Shown here: piece after piece, positions 43,877 to 53,332 of the stretch | How the letters are laid out: every line of letters begins with the position of its first letter | How positions within the stretch are numbered: position 1 is the stretch's first letter | NCBI GenBank assembly: GCA_964633355.1 | Contig: CAZWGO010000002.1 | Location: forward strand, 62,001 to 126,000 | Source: Micavibrio_B sp964633355 | GTDB taxonomy: Bacteria > Pseudomonadota > Alphaproteobacteria > Micavibrionales > Micavibrionaceae | DNA: 64,000 bases | Direction: 5' to 3' | Notes under the pieces: model-generated | Database searches by the model: none | What the model saw: the letters and a program-made list of their open reading frames with translations, nothing else | What the model was told of the DNA's origin: nothing | Made by a program: the position numbers and the translations under genes

Positions 43877-45082
43877 GTGTGGAAATGGCTGCAACAGGGG
43901 CAGTTATTTTTAAATTTCATCAATCCCACGGGCGGTGTGAGGAAGCTAGAGTTGAGCATTAGGGAAGCACTTATGGCTTGGGGCACACTGGGACACACAA
44001 AAGACGTCGAACCGTTACTGGTTCGCCTTTACGACAGTCACCGTATTTATCAATTGGCAGAAGACAAGCAACCGGAAGCACGTTCCGAGTTGTCGCATAT
44101 CGTATCCGGCCTTCTGGCTATGGATTTAAAGCAAACCGAAAAAGAATTAATCGCGGATATTCTGATCAACCTGATGCGTCAGGCGGAAAAAGATCTGCGT
44201 CAGGCCGTTGCCGAGCGCCTGTCCGTTCTCGAAAACGCGCCGCTACGCCTTGTCCTTTTCATGGCGCAAGATGAGATTGGCGTGGCAGAAGCTATCCTTC
44301 GCAGCTCGCCTGTTTTGAACGATCTCGATCTTTTATATCTCATCCAGTCAAAAGATTCCGATTACTGGCAGGCGATTGCCGCGCGCCATAATCTGAACGA
44401 ACCTGTTGTCGATGCGCTGGCCGATACACGCGATATTGCAACGGCAACAACGCTGGCGCAAAACGAAACGGTTCATTTCAGCAATTTTGCTCTGCAGGTT
44501 TTGGCCGAGCTGGCGGAGAAATCCAAAGATGTCGCCCGTCCACTATTAACCAGACAGGATATTCCGGATGCCATCACGCGCAAGATTTATGCGCTTGTCG
44601 GTCAGGAAATGGAAAAAGCCATTTCCTCATCGCTGCAAAACGAGATGAGCGTTCTTGAATCCGTCAAGGACATCCTGCAGGAATTCGCCGCAGAGCCTAA
44701 GAACGACTTCGAACCGACACCCGCTATGATAAAGGCGGCCAATCTCTTTAAAGAGAAGGGGTTGTTGACATCCGAGCTTATGATCAAAACTCTCAAGCGT
44801 GGCCAGATTTCATCCTTTGTCGCGCAGATGTCGAGCGTGTCTACCATACGCGCGACGAAAATCATCGATCTTTTGAAACCTGAAAACGGTCACAGCATGG
44901 CGGCCTTGCTTCGTAGCCAGCGTATGACGCGCGATGATTTCATCTCAATTTATTTGATGACTTCCAAGATCCGTGGTAGCGCGGAAAGAACCGATCCGAT
45001 AGCTTTTAATATGGCGGTTGCCTATTTCGAAGGTCTTGGTTATGAGCAAGCTTTAAAACTCATGGCGCAGTATAAGGCTTAG
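43877..45082 (+). CDS. DUF2336 domain protein
   Basis: A 401-residue helical protein of the DUF2336 family, frequent in alphaproteobacteria and of unknown function. Typical segments are RQAVAERLSVLENAPLRLV and MAQDEIGVAEAILRSSPVL, followed by DLLYLIQ. The repeats resemble HEAT helices. The start is GTG at 43877, which gives residues before the core; a later Met is possible. No signal peptide. Confidence 0.8.
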   Translation: MWKWLQQGQLFLNFINPTGGVRKLELSIREALMAWGTLGHTKDVEPLLVRLYDSHRIYQLAEDKQPEARSELSHIVSGLLAMDLKQTEKELIADILINLMRQAEKDLRQAVAERLSVLENAPLRLVLFMAQDEIGVAEAILRSSPVLNDLDLLYLIQSKDSDYWQAIAARHNLNEPVVDALADTRDIATATTLAQNETVHFSNFALQVLAELAEKSKDVARPLLTRQDIPDAITRKIYALVGQEMEKAISSSLQNEMSVLESVKDILQEFAAEPKNDFEPTPAMIKAANLFKEKGLLTSELMIKTLKRGQISSFVAQMSSVSTIRATKIIDLLKPENGHSMAALLRSQRMTRDDFISIYLMTSKIRGSAERTDPIAFNMAVAYFEGLGYEQALKLMAQYKA

Positions 45083-45090
45083 ACAACTAG

Positions 45091-45190
45091 CCTTCTCCCT
45101 TCGGGAGAAGGTTGGATGAGGGGCGATATTTAAATCCGCACCAAGCTGCACCATTCTACCTCACCCTGACCCTCTCCCGAAGGGAGAGGG
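45091..45190. repeat. 100-bp palindromic element, family A, copy 1
   Basis: The left end is a hairpin (CCTTCTCCC/GGGAGAAGG) and the right end is a related hairpin (CCTCTCCC/GGGAGAGG). Between them lie GATGAGGGGCGAT and CCTCACCCTGACC. The layout is the same as the copy at 63333-63434. This fits a small non-autonomous (MITE- or REP-pair-like) element. Confidence 0.8.
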
Positions 45191-45320
45191 AAAAAGAAAT
45201 TAGGCTGATTTTCTTCTGCGATAGCGCCGCAACGTCCGCAGGGTTTCTCCTTGCGCCCCTTTCGCATTCTTGTATAATTTTAATCAGTCTGCAAAAGACT
45301 GATTTTTCTTTGGGGCGATC

Positions 45321-46043
45321 ATGCAACGACAATCTGGGAATGTTCTTTTTCTTATCCTGATCGCAGTAGCTCTTTTTGCAGCCCTTTCCTATGCGGTGAC
45401 TTCATCTACTCGTAATGGAAGCACCTCTATTTCTAAAGACAAGGTGCGCGCTAATGCATCTCAGATAATTCAATTCGGCGCAGCCATGCGAAGTGCAATA
45501 ATGCGTGTTAAAATATCCAGTGGCTGCACGGACTATACGCTTGATTTTACCAGTGCTATTTTTCAAACAACGAGTAACGTCGATTTAAACCTCGCTAATT
45601 CCAATGCTCCGGCGACACTGATATGCCATATATTCGACGCAAAAGGTGGAGCTGTGGTGCCAACTATTCCTGTAGCTAATAGTTTGGCGCCAACATTGAC
45701 CAATACAAAATCAGGGCATGTAAGGATTCTGGTCGGGCAAATAAAAGGTATCGGCACTGATGCTGCATCGGGCACCGAGTCAGCCAATGACTTATTGTAT
45801 AATCAGCCGTTTTTAACGAGAGAGACATGTCTGGCTATCAATGACATTCTCAAGGTGACAAACCCCGGAGGAGAGCCTCCTATACCTGTAGTAAGCGGCT
45901 CCCTTGCTTCTTATAATGGCACATTGGCTTCAACATATATTGAAGAATACGCTGATCCTGAAATTCCATCTGTCGGGGCTTACTGTCGACAAAATACGAC
46001 AGGTACTTATTACATATTTGTGCAGATTTTATCAGAACGTTAA
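45321..46043 (+). CDS. pilin-like / pseudopilin-like protein
   Basis: A 240-residue protein beginning MQRQSGNVLFLILIAVALFAALSYAV. A short basic start, Gly then a membrane helix and a soluble domain resemble a pilin, but the FTLVE motif and Glu5 are missing. The soluble domain has three cysteines or more and is Ser/Thr-rich. It could be a minor pilin-like protein processed by another peptidase. It overlaps the pgk stop by four bases on the opposite strand. Confidence 0.6.
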   Translation: MQRQSGNVLFLILIAVALFAALSYAVTSSTRNGSTSISKDKVRANASQIIQFGAAMRSAIMRVKISSGCTDYTLDFTSAIFQTTSNVDLNLANSNAPATLICHIFDAKGGAVVPTIPVANSLAPTLTNTKSGHVRILVGQIKGIGTDAASGTESANDLLYNQPFLTRETCLAINDILKVTNPGGEPPIPVVSGSLASYNGTLASTYIEEYADPEIPSVGAYCRQNTTGTYYIFVQILSER

Positions 46044-47242
46044 GCCGCTTTTTTCTTCTGGCTCAAAGCCGCTACGCCCGGCAAAGTCTTACCTTCCATC
46101 CATTCGAGGAATGCGCCGCCGGCGGAGGACATATAGGTTACCTTATCTGCAACGCCTGCGTTTTCAAGCGCCGATACTGTATCGCCGCCGCCAGCCACGC
46201 TGACGATTTTACCTGACTCTGTCAGATCGGCGACGATTTGCGCGATGCCGTTTGTGCCGTTATCGAACGGTTTGACTTCAAACACGCCCATTGGTCCGTT
46301 CCAGATAACGGTTTTGCATTTCGCCAGTTTCTCACCGGCATTCTTGACGGCTTCAGGTCCGATATCGACGCCTTCCATATCGGCGGGAATTGCGTTTGAA
46401 TTCACGACTTCAAACGGCGCGTCTTTGCCGAATTCTTTGACGGCGATGCGGTCCACGGGAAGAATGATTTCACATTTATTGGCCTTGGCTTTTTCGATGA
46501 TCGCAAGCGCCTGATCTTTCATATCCTGTTCGCATAAGGATTTGCCGACTTCGGCACCCATGGCAAACGCAAATGTTGTCGCCATACCGCCGCCCAATAT
46601 CAAATAGTCGGCTTTGGTTACCAGATTGTTGAGAAGGTCGAGCTTGGTAGAAATTTTGGAACCGCCGACAATGGCGGCGAGGGGGCGTTCGGGTTTGCCA
46701 AGTGCCTTGTTCAATGCCGTTAGCTCTTCTTCCATCAGAAAACCCGCATAGGTCGGCAAATAGTTTGCAATACCTTCCGTCGACGCATGAGCGCGGTGGG
46801 CGGCAGAGAAGGCGTCGTTCACATAGATATCGCCGAGCTTGGCCAATTCTTTCGCAAACTCCGCATCGTTCTTTTCTTCTTCCGGATGAAAACGAATATT
46901 TTCGAGAAGAAGGATTTCGCCCGGGTTGAGGGTATTGCGCTCGGCAATTGCATCTTCGCCAATGCTGTCATGAGCGAATTTTACTGTGCGTTCCCAGCTT
47001 TCCTCAAGAGCAGGTAAAATGAACTCTAAAGAAAATTCCGGCGTGACACCTTTTGGTCGACCGAAATGGGACAGGATAATCGTCTTCGCACCCATCTGCG
47101 CCAGAAACTCAATTGTGGGTTTCAGACGGTCGATACGGGTTGTGTCCGTCACTTCGCCATTTTCTGCCGGAACATTCAGATCTGCGCGCAGCAAAACGAA
47201 TTTATTTTTAACATCGGCGGTTTTCAGGCTTTGGAAATCCAT
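46040..47242 (-). CDS. pgk: phosphoglycerate kinase
   Basis: A 400-residue glycolytic enzyme. It starts with the typical VLLRADLNVPAENGEVTDTTRI motif (VRxDxNVP-like) and has ILSHFGRPKG, AIVGGSKISTK and the nucleotide-binding WNGPMGVFE and SVAGGGDTVSAL segments. Length is normal. It is downstream of pip on the same strand, 12 bp apart. Confidence 0.97.
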   Translation of the reverse strand: MDFQSLKTADVKNKFVLLRADLNVPAENGEVTDTTRIDRLKPTIEFLAQMGAKTIILSHFGRPKGVTPEFSLEFILPALEESWERTVKFAHDSIGEDAIAERNTLNPGEILLLENIRFHPEEEKNDAEFAKELAKLGDIYVNDAFSAAHRAHASTEGIANYLPTYAGFLMEEELTALNKALGKPERPLAAIVGGSKISTKLDLLNNLVTKADYLILGGGMATTFAFAMGAEVGKSLCEQDMKDQALAIIEKAKANKCEIILPVDRIAVKEFGKDAPFEVVNSNAIPADMEGVDIGPEAVKNAGEKLAKCKTVIWNGPMGVFEVKPFDNGTNGIAQIVADLTESGKIVSVAGGGDTVSALENAGVADKVTYMSSAGGAFLEWMEGKTLPGVAALSQKKKAA

Positions 47243-47254
47243 ATCAAGTCCTCA

Positions 47255-48253
47255 TTAAGTTAGGCTTTTGGCCGTTTCAGCCGCTTCAATTAAGCGCGAT
47301 CTCATCGTCGGATCAAGAAAAGAATGACCTGAATCCGGAACAATTACATAGTCGGCTTCCGGCCATGCCAGATGCAGGCGGTGAGCGCTGTCGATCGGGC
47401 AGACGATATCATAGCGGGCATGGACGATTGTTGCCGGAATGGAGCGAATACGGTCGATTTTTTTAAGTAAGGCATTGTCGCCGGTCATTTGCTGGGTCGA
47501 AAAGTAATGCGCTTCAATTTTGGCCATGGCGAGGGCGTAATATCGTTGCTCATCCGTATTGATCGTCTGACTGGCTGGAAAGAAAGACGCACAGGCGCTT
47601 TCATAAGCATTCCACGACAGGGCGGCCTCGATGGAAATTTTTACGTCTTCGCTGTTCAGGCGTTTGTAATAAGCCGCCAGTAAATCGCTACGCTCGTTTT
47701 CAGGAATAAAATTCGCAAATTCTTCCCATGCTTCAGGGAAGATAGTGCGCATGCCATACATGAACCATTGCACTTCGCTTTCTTCCATCAAAAAAATACT
47801 GCGGAGTATCATGCTGATACATCTCTTTGGATGTTCAATTGCGTAAGCAAGGGCGAGGGTGCTGCCCCAAGAGCCGCCGAATAAATGCCAGCGCTCCACA
47901 TTCAATTGTCTTCGCAAAGATTCCATATCTGCGATTAAATACGAGGTTGTATTATTCTCCAGATTACCGAGCGCTTGAGACCGTCCTGCGCCGCGCTGAT
48001 CGAATATGATGATGCGGTAAACTTTGGGATCGAAAAAGCGGCGATGAGTAGAGGTGGCGCCTGCGCCGGGACCTCCATGTAAAACAAGAATTGGAATGCC
48101 GTCAGGATTTCCACTTTGTTCCCAGTAAAGCGTATGCTCGACATCGACCGACATAAAGCCCTGTGAATAAGGCATTATCGGTGGATATAATTCGCGCAAA
48201 GGCCGCGGGTGCAATGAAGATGCATAATTCTTATGGGTTTGGGTATGTGGCAT
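47255..48253 (-). CDS. pip: prolyl iminopeptidase
   Basis: A 332-residue alpha/beta hydrolase that removes N-terminal proline. It has LVLHGGPGAGA near the oxyanion hole, FDQRGAGRS, and nucleophile Ser128 in GGSWGS. A catalytic Asp (near VHARYDIVCP) and His (DSGHSF) follow. Start overlaps the previous gene by 23 bases. Confidence 0.93.
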   Translation of the reverse strand: MPHTQTHKNYASSLHPRPLRELYPPIMPYSQGFMSVDVEHTLYWEQSGNPDGIPILVLHGGPGAGATSTHRRFFDPKVYRIIIFDQRGAGRSQALGNLENNTTSYLIADMESLRRQLNVERWHLFGGSWGSTLALAYAIEHPKRCISMILRSIFLMEESEVQWFMYGMRTIFPEAWEEFANFIPENERSDLLAAYYKRLNSEDVKISIEAALSWNAYESACASFFPASQTINTDEQRYYALAMAKIEAHYFSTQQMTGDNALLKKIDRIRSIPATIVHARYDIVCPIDSAHRLHLAWPEADYVIVPDSGHSFLDPTMRSRLIEAAETAKSLT

Positions 48254-49208
48254 TGTTTTTCTTTGGAGCGATGATTTCAGGCTCGGTCGGTTTCTCTATT
48301 TCTGGCGTTTTAGGCATTTGTATCGTGCGCATGCCGGCGGAATTTGGTGACGGTTCCGTTTGAGTTTTCGTTTCATTAAAAGGGCTTAGACGGCCAAGAA
48401 TTTCAATTTGCTCCGGATGATCGATCTCGATAAACGGACCGTTATAAGATTGCACCCAGCCGCGCACGCGGATTTTTGTATTGGCCATTTGCAACGGATT
48501 GATTTTCTTTTTTGAAAAGGCCACCCGCAGGCTGGTCGGGATGCCGACGGTAAAATCCTTTTTATAATCGTCGCCGTAATTCAGGAAGATCATGTTGCGC
48601 GTAATCGCCGCGGCTTTGGGACTGCCTTCGATAACGGCAAAAGAATTTTCATGACCGATCGCTGTCTCCGGTGTCAAAACCTGCAAGGCATTATCCGCCC
48701 ATAGGCCTTTCTTTGCATCGCGGGCTTTCGCTTCGATAGCCAGCATGGCGTCGCGCATTTCAGGATTGCCGGCTGTTGTTTTAACGCGTGCCAGACCTGC
48801 CGCCAGCAATTCTCCTTGGATCCATATCCGGGCCTGTTTCAATTCGGCCTGAACCAGCATCTGGTTCATCCGGTTGATACGGCCTTTATCCCTTGTCTTG
48901 GTCGTATAGAGTTTTAAATCCTTATCTTCGATCAGAAGGGCTAAAGTCTTGCTGGCTTCGAGCGTAATGTCTTTCTTGCCGGTCTGAAGATTGGGAATCT
49001 CTATCCCCGACAGGGAGTAGATGTTTTTGTCTTCGCCCATAAAGGTGAGGGGATCGATAACCTTAGCCACTTTGACGCTCACTGGCGACTGAGCAAGCTC
49101 GCGGAAGAAACCGGCAGGCACAGTTTCTGAAACGTATCTTGAATCGGCGTATGCCTGTGGTAGAAACAGGAGCGCTGCGAAGCAAACCATTAGACATTTT
49201 TTGAGCAT
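48231..49208 (-). CDS. exported staphylococcal-nuclease-like protein
   Basis: A 325-residue protein with a signal peptide (cleavage near AYA-DSR, residue 21). Residues 45-170 look like an SNase (thermonuclease) fold: KVAKVIDPLTFMGEDKNIYSL, LSGIEIPN, and a GLARVKT then ARDAKKGLW end. Whether the catalytic Arg/Glu set is complete is uncertain. The C-terminal tail is Pro-rich. It overlaps pip, so they are likely cotranscribed. Confidence 0.7.
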   Translation of the reverse strand: MLKKCLMVCFAALLFLPQAYADSRYVSETVPAGFFRELAQSPVSVKVAKVIDPLTFMGEDKNIYSLSGIEIPNLQTGKKDITLEASKTLALLIEDKDLKLYTTKTRDKGRINRMNQMLVQAELKQARIWIQGELLAAGLARVKTTAGNPEMRDAMLAIEAKARDAKKGLWADNALQVLTPETAIGHENSFAVIEGSPKAAAITRNMIFLNYGDDYKKDFTVGIPTSLRVAFSKKKINPLQMANTKIRVRGWVQSYNGPFIEIDHPEQIEILGRLSPFNETKTQTEPSPNSAGMRTIQMPKTPEIEKPTEPEIIAPKKNNATYPNP

Positions 49209-49219
49209 AGGGAAAATTT

Positions 49220-50638
49220 ATGGATTATCGAAAATTTTGCAAGTCTTTACAGGTCTGTGGTCTCATTTCATCCCTTGTTTTAAGTGCCTGTAGCGTCAAT
49301 CCGGCCACAGGTCGTAACCAATTTACCGGCCTTATGCCAGCCGAAAGCGAAGCCCAAGTCGGTGCCAGTCAGCATGAGGAAATCGTCAAGCAATATGGCG
49401 GGCTGTATAAAGATCAAAAATTACAAAACTATGTGTCATCGGTCGGCTCTAAAGTCGCAAGGAATACCGAGCGCACAGATGTGACATATCAATTTTTCGT
49501 TCTCGACTCTCCGGTCGTCAACGCTTTCGCGCTGCCGGGCGGCTATGTTTATGTAACGCGCGGACTTTTGGCCGTGGCCAATGACGAAGCCGAATTAGCA
49601 GGCGTCTTGGGACATGAAATCGGTCACGTTACGGGACGCCATAGTGCCGCCCGTTATTCCCAAAGTGTCGTAACGGGATTGGGCACAACCTTGCTTGGCG
49701 CTTATCTTGGTAATTCTGCGGTAAGTCAAATGCTGGATGTAGGCAGTAATTTGTATATCAGTTCTTATTCCCGTGAGCAGGAAACCGAAGCTGATACGCT
49801 TGGCATTCGTTATCTCGACCGTTCAGGTTATGACCCAAAAGCTGTATCGGATTTTCTTGCCGCCATGGATCAGTATCAGGTATCGCAATCGGGCAAGGCA
49901 GAAAAAGCTGAAACGCCTAATTTCTTTTCAACCCATCCGCAAACAGCGGGACGCGTTGCAGCAGCATCTGCTGATGCAGCAAGATATCCAGGCAATGCAA
50001 AAGAGCGCGGAGCAGGGGCTTATCTGGCCGCAATCGACGGTATGACCTATGGAGATTCACCCGAGCAAGGTTTTGTCCGCGGGACGAATTTTTATCATCC
50101 GGTAATGGGTTTTACGTTCTCTGTGCCGCAAGGTTATAAAATCAAGAATTCGCCCGAGCAAATCGTTGCATCCAAGTCCGGCGGCGCATTAATCGTTGTC
50201 GATCAAGTGAAAGCGAATACAGCCGACCCGGCAAGTTACATCATGTATGACTGGTTGCAGGGCAAGCGCCAATTGACTCCGGAGAAAGTCAATATCAACG
50301 GGCATGATGCAGCAACGGCGTCGTTTGATACGACATTAAACGGCGCGCCGATTACATTGCGACTGGTGGCGATTAATTGGGGCAATGGCAGTGTTTTCCG
50401 CATGCAATTTGCAATTCCAAAAACCTTGCCTTCATCCGAAATCGAAGCGCTTAAAGCCACGACCTATAGTTTACGCAATTTATCGGCCAATGAAATTTCA
50501 GGTTTGAAAACGGAAAAAATCCGCGTTGTTGATGGTGCTCAAATTGGACAGACGACAGCCTTAATTCGCGCATTGAACAATCTCAAAACAAACGAGAATG
50601 TCGTCGCGGGACGTAAGTATAAAATTGTCGTTGAATAA
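49220..50638 (+). CDS. M48-family metalloprotease lipoprotein
   Basis: A 472-residue lipoprotein (lipobox LSAC, Cys24) with an M48 peptidase domain. The zinc motif is HEIGH (His132, Glu133, His136), and Glu190 in the ETEAD segment is the likely third ligand. The layout resembles the BepA/YfgC or LoiP families, which degrade or help fold outer-membrane proteins. A C-terminal region (about 275-470) of unknown fold follows. It is divergent from the SNase-like gene, 11 bp apart. Confidence 0.85.
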   Translation: MDYRKFCKSLQVCGLISSLVLSACSVNPATGRNQFTGLMPAESEAQVGASQHEEIVKQYGGLYKDQKLQNYVSSVGSKVARNTERTDVTYQFFVLDSPVVNAFALPGGYVYVTRGLLAVANDEAELAGVLGHEIGHVTGRHSAARYSQSVVTGLGTTLLGAYLGNSAVSQMLDVGSNLYISSYSREQETEADTLGIRYLDRSGYDPKAVSDFLAAMDQYQVSQSGKAEKAETPNFFSTHPQTAGRVAAASADAARYPGNAKERGAGAYLAAIDGMTYGDSPEQGFVRGTNFYHPVMGFTFSVPQGYKIKNSPEQIVASKSGGALIVVDQVKANTADPASYIMYDWLQGKRQLTPEKVNINGHDAATASFDTTLNGAPITLRLVAINWGNGSVFRMQFAIPKTLPSSEIEALKATTYSLRNLSANEISGLKTEKIRVVDGAQIGQTTALIRALNNLKTNENVVAGRKYKIVVE

Positions 50639-50639
50639 A

Positions 50640-50678
50640 TAAAAAGGCCAGGTTGGAGGGGGAAGTACCAACCTGGCC
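50640..50678 (-). terminator. Rho-independent terminator of rpoH
   Basis: An 11-bp perfect stem (GGCCAGGTTGG/CCAACCTGGCC) with an 11-base loop. On the minus strand it is followed by a T tract, so it ends rpoH transcription. Confidence 0.88.
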
Positions 50679-50719
50679 CGAACGACGCAAGCGCCGTCCT
50701 TTGATATGAAAGATAGCTC

Positions 50720-51619
50720 TTATGCAGCCGCGGTCAAGAGATCACGCGGATTTTTTACATTTTTATTCAACGATGTTTTTAGTTTCTCGATCGCGCGCGC
50801 TTCCAGCTGGCGGACACGTTCTTTGCTAACGCCAAGCTGTTTGCCCAGTTCTTCCAATGTCACCGTTTCATATTTCAAGTGACGTTGTTTGATAATTTCC
50901 TGCTCGCGGTCGCTCAGTTCAGACAGGGCAGACGCCAGCCATTTTGAACGGGTTTGCGAATCTTTCATCCCGATGACAATTTCTTCCGGATTAGGACGCG
51001 TATCGGCAAGAAAAGATTGATATTCGTCTTCGCCGTCCATGGAAATCGTCGCGTTCAATGATTGATCTCCGCCGTTCATGCGGCCTTCCATCTGTTCGAC
51101 TTCCTTGGTGGACACCCCGAGAAGGCCGGAGATTTTATCCCGCGCTTCATTGGTCAAGCCGCCCTGATTATTCATACTTTGACCACCCTCAATTTTTGCG
51201 CGTAAGCGACGCAAATTGAAGAAGAGGGACTTTTGAGCCGCCGTTGTACCTGTCCGAACGATCGACCAGTTCCGTAATACATAGTCCTGCATGGCGGAGC
51301 GTATCCACCACGCTGCATACGTGGAAAAACGGACGTCACGCTCAGGTTCAAAGCGATTGGCCGCTTGCATCAAACCCATATTACCTTCCTGAATAAGGTC
51401 GCCCATAGGAAGACCATAATGGCGAAAGCGGGAAGCCGCGGCAATTACCAGGCGTGTGTATGACTTTACAAGTTCATGCAGGGCGCGCTCGTCTTTTTGA
51501 TCGCGCCATCTGCGCGCCAGATCCTGCTCGTGGTCGCGCTCTAACATCGGTTCGCTCATAGAGGAACGGATGTAGGATAAATTTGCTTTTTGGGTTTGTT
51601 GATCGTCTATATACGCCAT
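50720..51619 (-). CDS. rpoH: heat-shock sigma factor RpoH (sigma-32)
   Basis: A 299-residue sigma-70 group 3 factor. Region 2 shows LIQEGNMGLMQAANRFEPERDVRFSTYA and WWIRSAMQDYVLRNWS; the RpoH box (QKSLFFNLRRLR) follows. Region 4 has EELGKQLGVSKERVRQLE. It controls chaperones and proteases such as those linked to clpX in this window. A 328-bp upstream gap contains a perfect palindrome. Confidence 0.95.
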   Translation of the reverse strand: MAYIDDQQTQKANLSYIRSSMSEPMLERDHEQDLARRWRDQKDERALHELVKSYTRLVIAAASRFRHYGLPMGDLIQEGNMGLMQAANRFEPERDVRFSTYAAWWIRSAMQDYVLRNWSIVRTGTTAAQKSLFFNLRRLRAKIEGGQSMNNQGGLTNEARDKISGLLGVSTKEVEQMEGRMNGGDQSLNATISMDGEDEYQSFLADTRPNPEEIVIGMKDSQTRSKWLASALSELSDREQEIIKQRHLKYETVTLEELGKQLGVSKERVRQLEARAIEKLKTSLNKNVKNPRDLLTAAA

Positions 51620-51836
51620 GGAGGGACCCCTTTTCTTTTTTTCAAACCGGTCTAGTTTGATTTGTTAATGTTCTTCTGCTGCATTGCCAACGTTTGGCAT
51701 TCGATTTTGTATTCGTCAAAAATCGAAAAAAGTTATCTTGTTAACGAAAAATTTCTGATTATTCCCCCACATCTCCGATATGCGAAATTGGCTAGTTAAA
51801 ACCAATGCTTGAGCGCGTGAAAGGTTCCAAAACAGG

Positions 51837-51856
51837 AATGCTTCACGTGAAGCATT
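51837..51856. promoter_or_regulatory. 20-bp perfect palindrome between carD and rpoH
   Basis: The sequence reads AATGCTTCAC followed by its exact complement GTGAAGCATT, bordered by AGGA and TTCCT that extend the symmetry with a two-base offset. It lies about 220 bp upstream of rpoH and 40 bp downstream of the carD terminator. It could be an operator, or a DNA/RNA hairpin. The rest of the 328-bp gap shows nothing I can name. Confidence 0.5.
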
Positions 51857-51889
51857 TATTCCTATTTCCGAAATATGGTTATTTAAAAC

Positions 51890-51917
51890 AAAAAAACCGC
51901 CCGGTGAGGGCGGCTTT
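51890..51917 (-). terminator. Rho-independent terminator of carD gene
   Basis: The stem CCGCCC/GGGCGG with a short loop, followed on the minus strand by a T tract of seven bases. It lies 31 bp after the stop of the CarD gene. Confidence 0.85.
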
Positions 51918-51947
51918 TCATCATGTTCATAATAGTTCGTTTGGAGA

Positions 51948-53039
51948 TTAAGCGGCTTGAGCAGCTTTATCTTCAATAGCTTTGGCCTCAATGGCTTTGT
52001 CTTCAATCGCCTTCTCTTCGGCTTTGGACTTGCGGCCGCCACGGATAAGTTTTTCCAGACGCTCGGTCGCCTCGATTTCCGTAATTCGATCTACTGCGGC
52101 AACTTCGCGTGCAAGACGCTCCATGGCTGATTGGTAGATCTGGCGCTCTGAATAAGATTGCTCGGATTCATCGTTCGAGCGTTTCAGATCGCGGAGAACT
52201 TCGGCGATGGATACTGGATCACCGGAATTGATCTTGGTTTCGTATTCTTGAGCGCGGCGGGACCACATGGCGCGGCGGATTTGAGCGCGGCCTTGCAATG
52301 TTTTCAGCGCATCCTGCATACGGTTGGTTGTCGACAGGCGACGCAGACCGGAAGCATGAGCCTTGAATACCGGAACTTTCAGGCGCATACGGTCTTTTTC
52401 GAAGACGATGGCATAAAGCTTGATTTCCATACCACTGATCACAGCTGTTTCAATCGCTTCAATCTGACCAACACCATGGGCAGGATAAACGACATAGTCG
52501 CCTTTTTTGTATTCGATTTTCTCATTTGCCGGAGCAGGGGCCATCTGGCGAACCGGTGTCATTGGTGCCAAAGACTTATTGGTTACCTGAATCGGGCGAT
52601 AAGCAGGGCGCATCATCAATGAAGAGGATGTTGTGGAAACCGGCTTATAACCTTCCGTCGTTTTTTGCATAACGACAGGAGATTTTTTGACTTCAGCATT
52701 TTGGTTGGTCGGGGCTTTTACGACGATTTCTTTGGCTTTAACCGGCGTTTTCGCAACTGGAGCCGCTTTTACGGCTTTCTCAACGATTTTCGGCTGAGCT
52801 TTTACTTGTGCCTTAACCGGAGCAGGAGCTGCTTTTTTGGCAACAGGCTTTACGGCTTGCTTAACAACGGGCTTTGCGGCGATTTTTTTAACAAGCGCAG
52901 TCTTTTTGGCAACCGGTTTAACGGCGGCTTTCGAGGTCACTTTGGAGACAGGCTTTTTGACAGCTTTCGGAGCGGCTTTGGCCACTGTTTTTGCTTTAGC
53001 AGTTGATTTAGCTGGAGCTGTTTTTTTCTTTATCGCCAT
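51948..53039 (-). CDS. carD: CarD-family transcription regulator with histone H1-like N-terminus
   Basis: A 363-residue protein. The C-terminal half is a CarD domain: YKKGDYVVYPAHGVGQIEAIE (RNA polymerase interaction), followed by the helical DNA-binding part to about residue 340. CarD stabilises open promoter complexes. The first 165 residues are a Lys/Ala/Pro/Val tail with repeated AKPVAKK-like motifs, similar to histone H1 or AlgP. The last 20 residues repeat KAIEDKAIEAKA. Typical CarD proteins are 160-200 residues. The tail may bind DNA non-specifically. Confidence 0.9.
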   Translation of the reverse strand: MAIKKKTAPAKSTAKAKTVAKAAPKAVKKPVSKVTSKAAVKPVAKKTALVKKIAAKPVVKQAVKPVAKKAAPAPVKAQVKAQPKIVEKAVKAAPVAKTPVKAKEIVVKAPTNQNAEVKKSPVVMQKTTEGYKPVSTTSSSLMMRPAYRPIQVTNKSLAPMTPVRQMAPAPANEKIEYKKGDYVVYPAHGVGQIEAIETAVISGMEIKLYAIVFEKDRMRLKVPVFKAHASGLRRLSTTNRMQDALKTLQGRAQIRRAMWSRRAQEYETKINSGDPVSIAEVLRDLKRSNDESEQSYSERQIYQSAMERLAREVAAVDRITEIEATERLEKLIRGGRKSKAEEKAIEDKAIEAKAIEDKAAQAA

Positions 53040-53332
53040 GCCTATAGTTCCTTGTGCCTGATGTTTAACTTTAAGGTAGTGTCTTAGTTTCTAGTCTCTG
53101 CGTATCGAATTCACATGGAATTCGGTATGATTTTGTTGCCATAACGTTGATAATTAAGCTGGGTAAGAAAATTACCAAGCGAAAAAGAAAGCAAAATCAA
53201 AGGGTTAATCTTCCCAGAGTCTGCGTACATCGTTGAAGCAAGTTGAGAGAATATAGCAGAAATTAGGAAAATTTCAACTTTTCTTTAAAATTATTTAATT
53301 TGGTTCTGAAAAACGTGATTATGTGATTGATT

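Noticed and set aside
45112..45360. 82-residue frame in the family A repeat
   Set aside because: It is made largely of repeat DNA and overlaps the start of the pilin-like gene.
52665..53006. 113-residue Arg/Phe-rich frame opposite carD
   Set aside because: It is the mirror of the Lys/Ala-rich carD tail; its composition is an artefact of that repeat.
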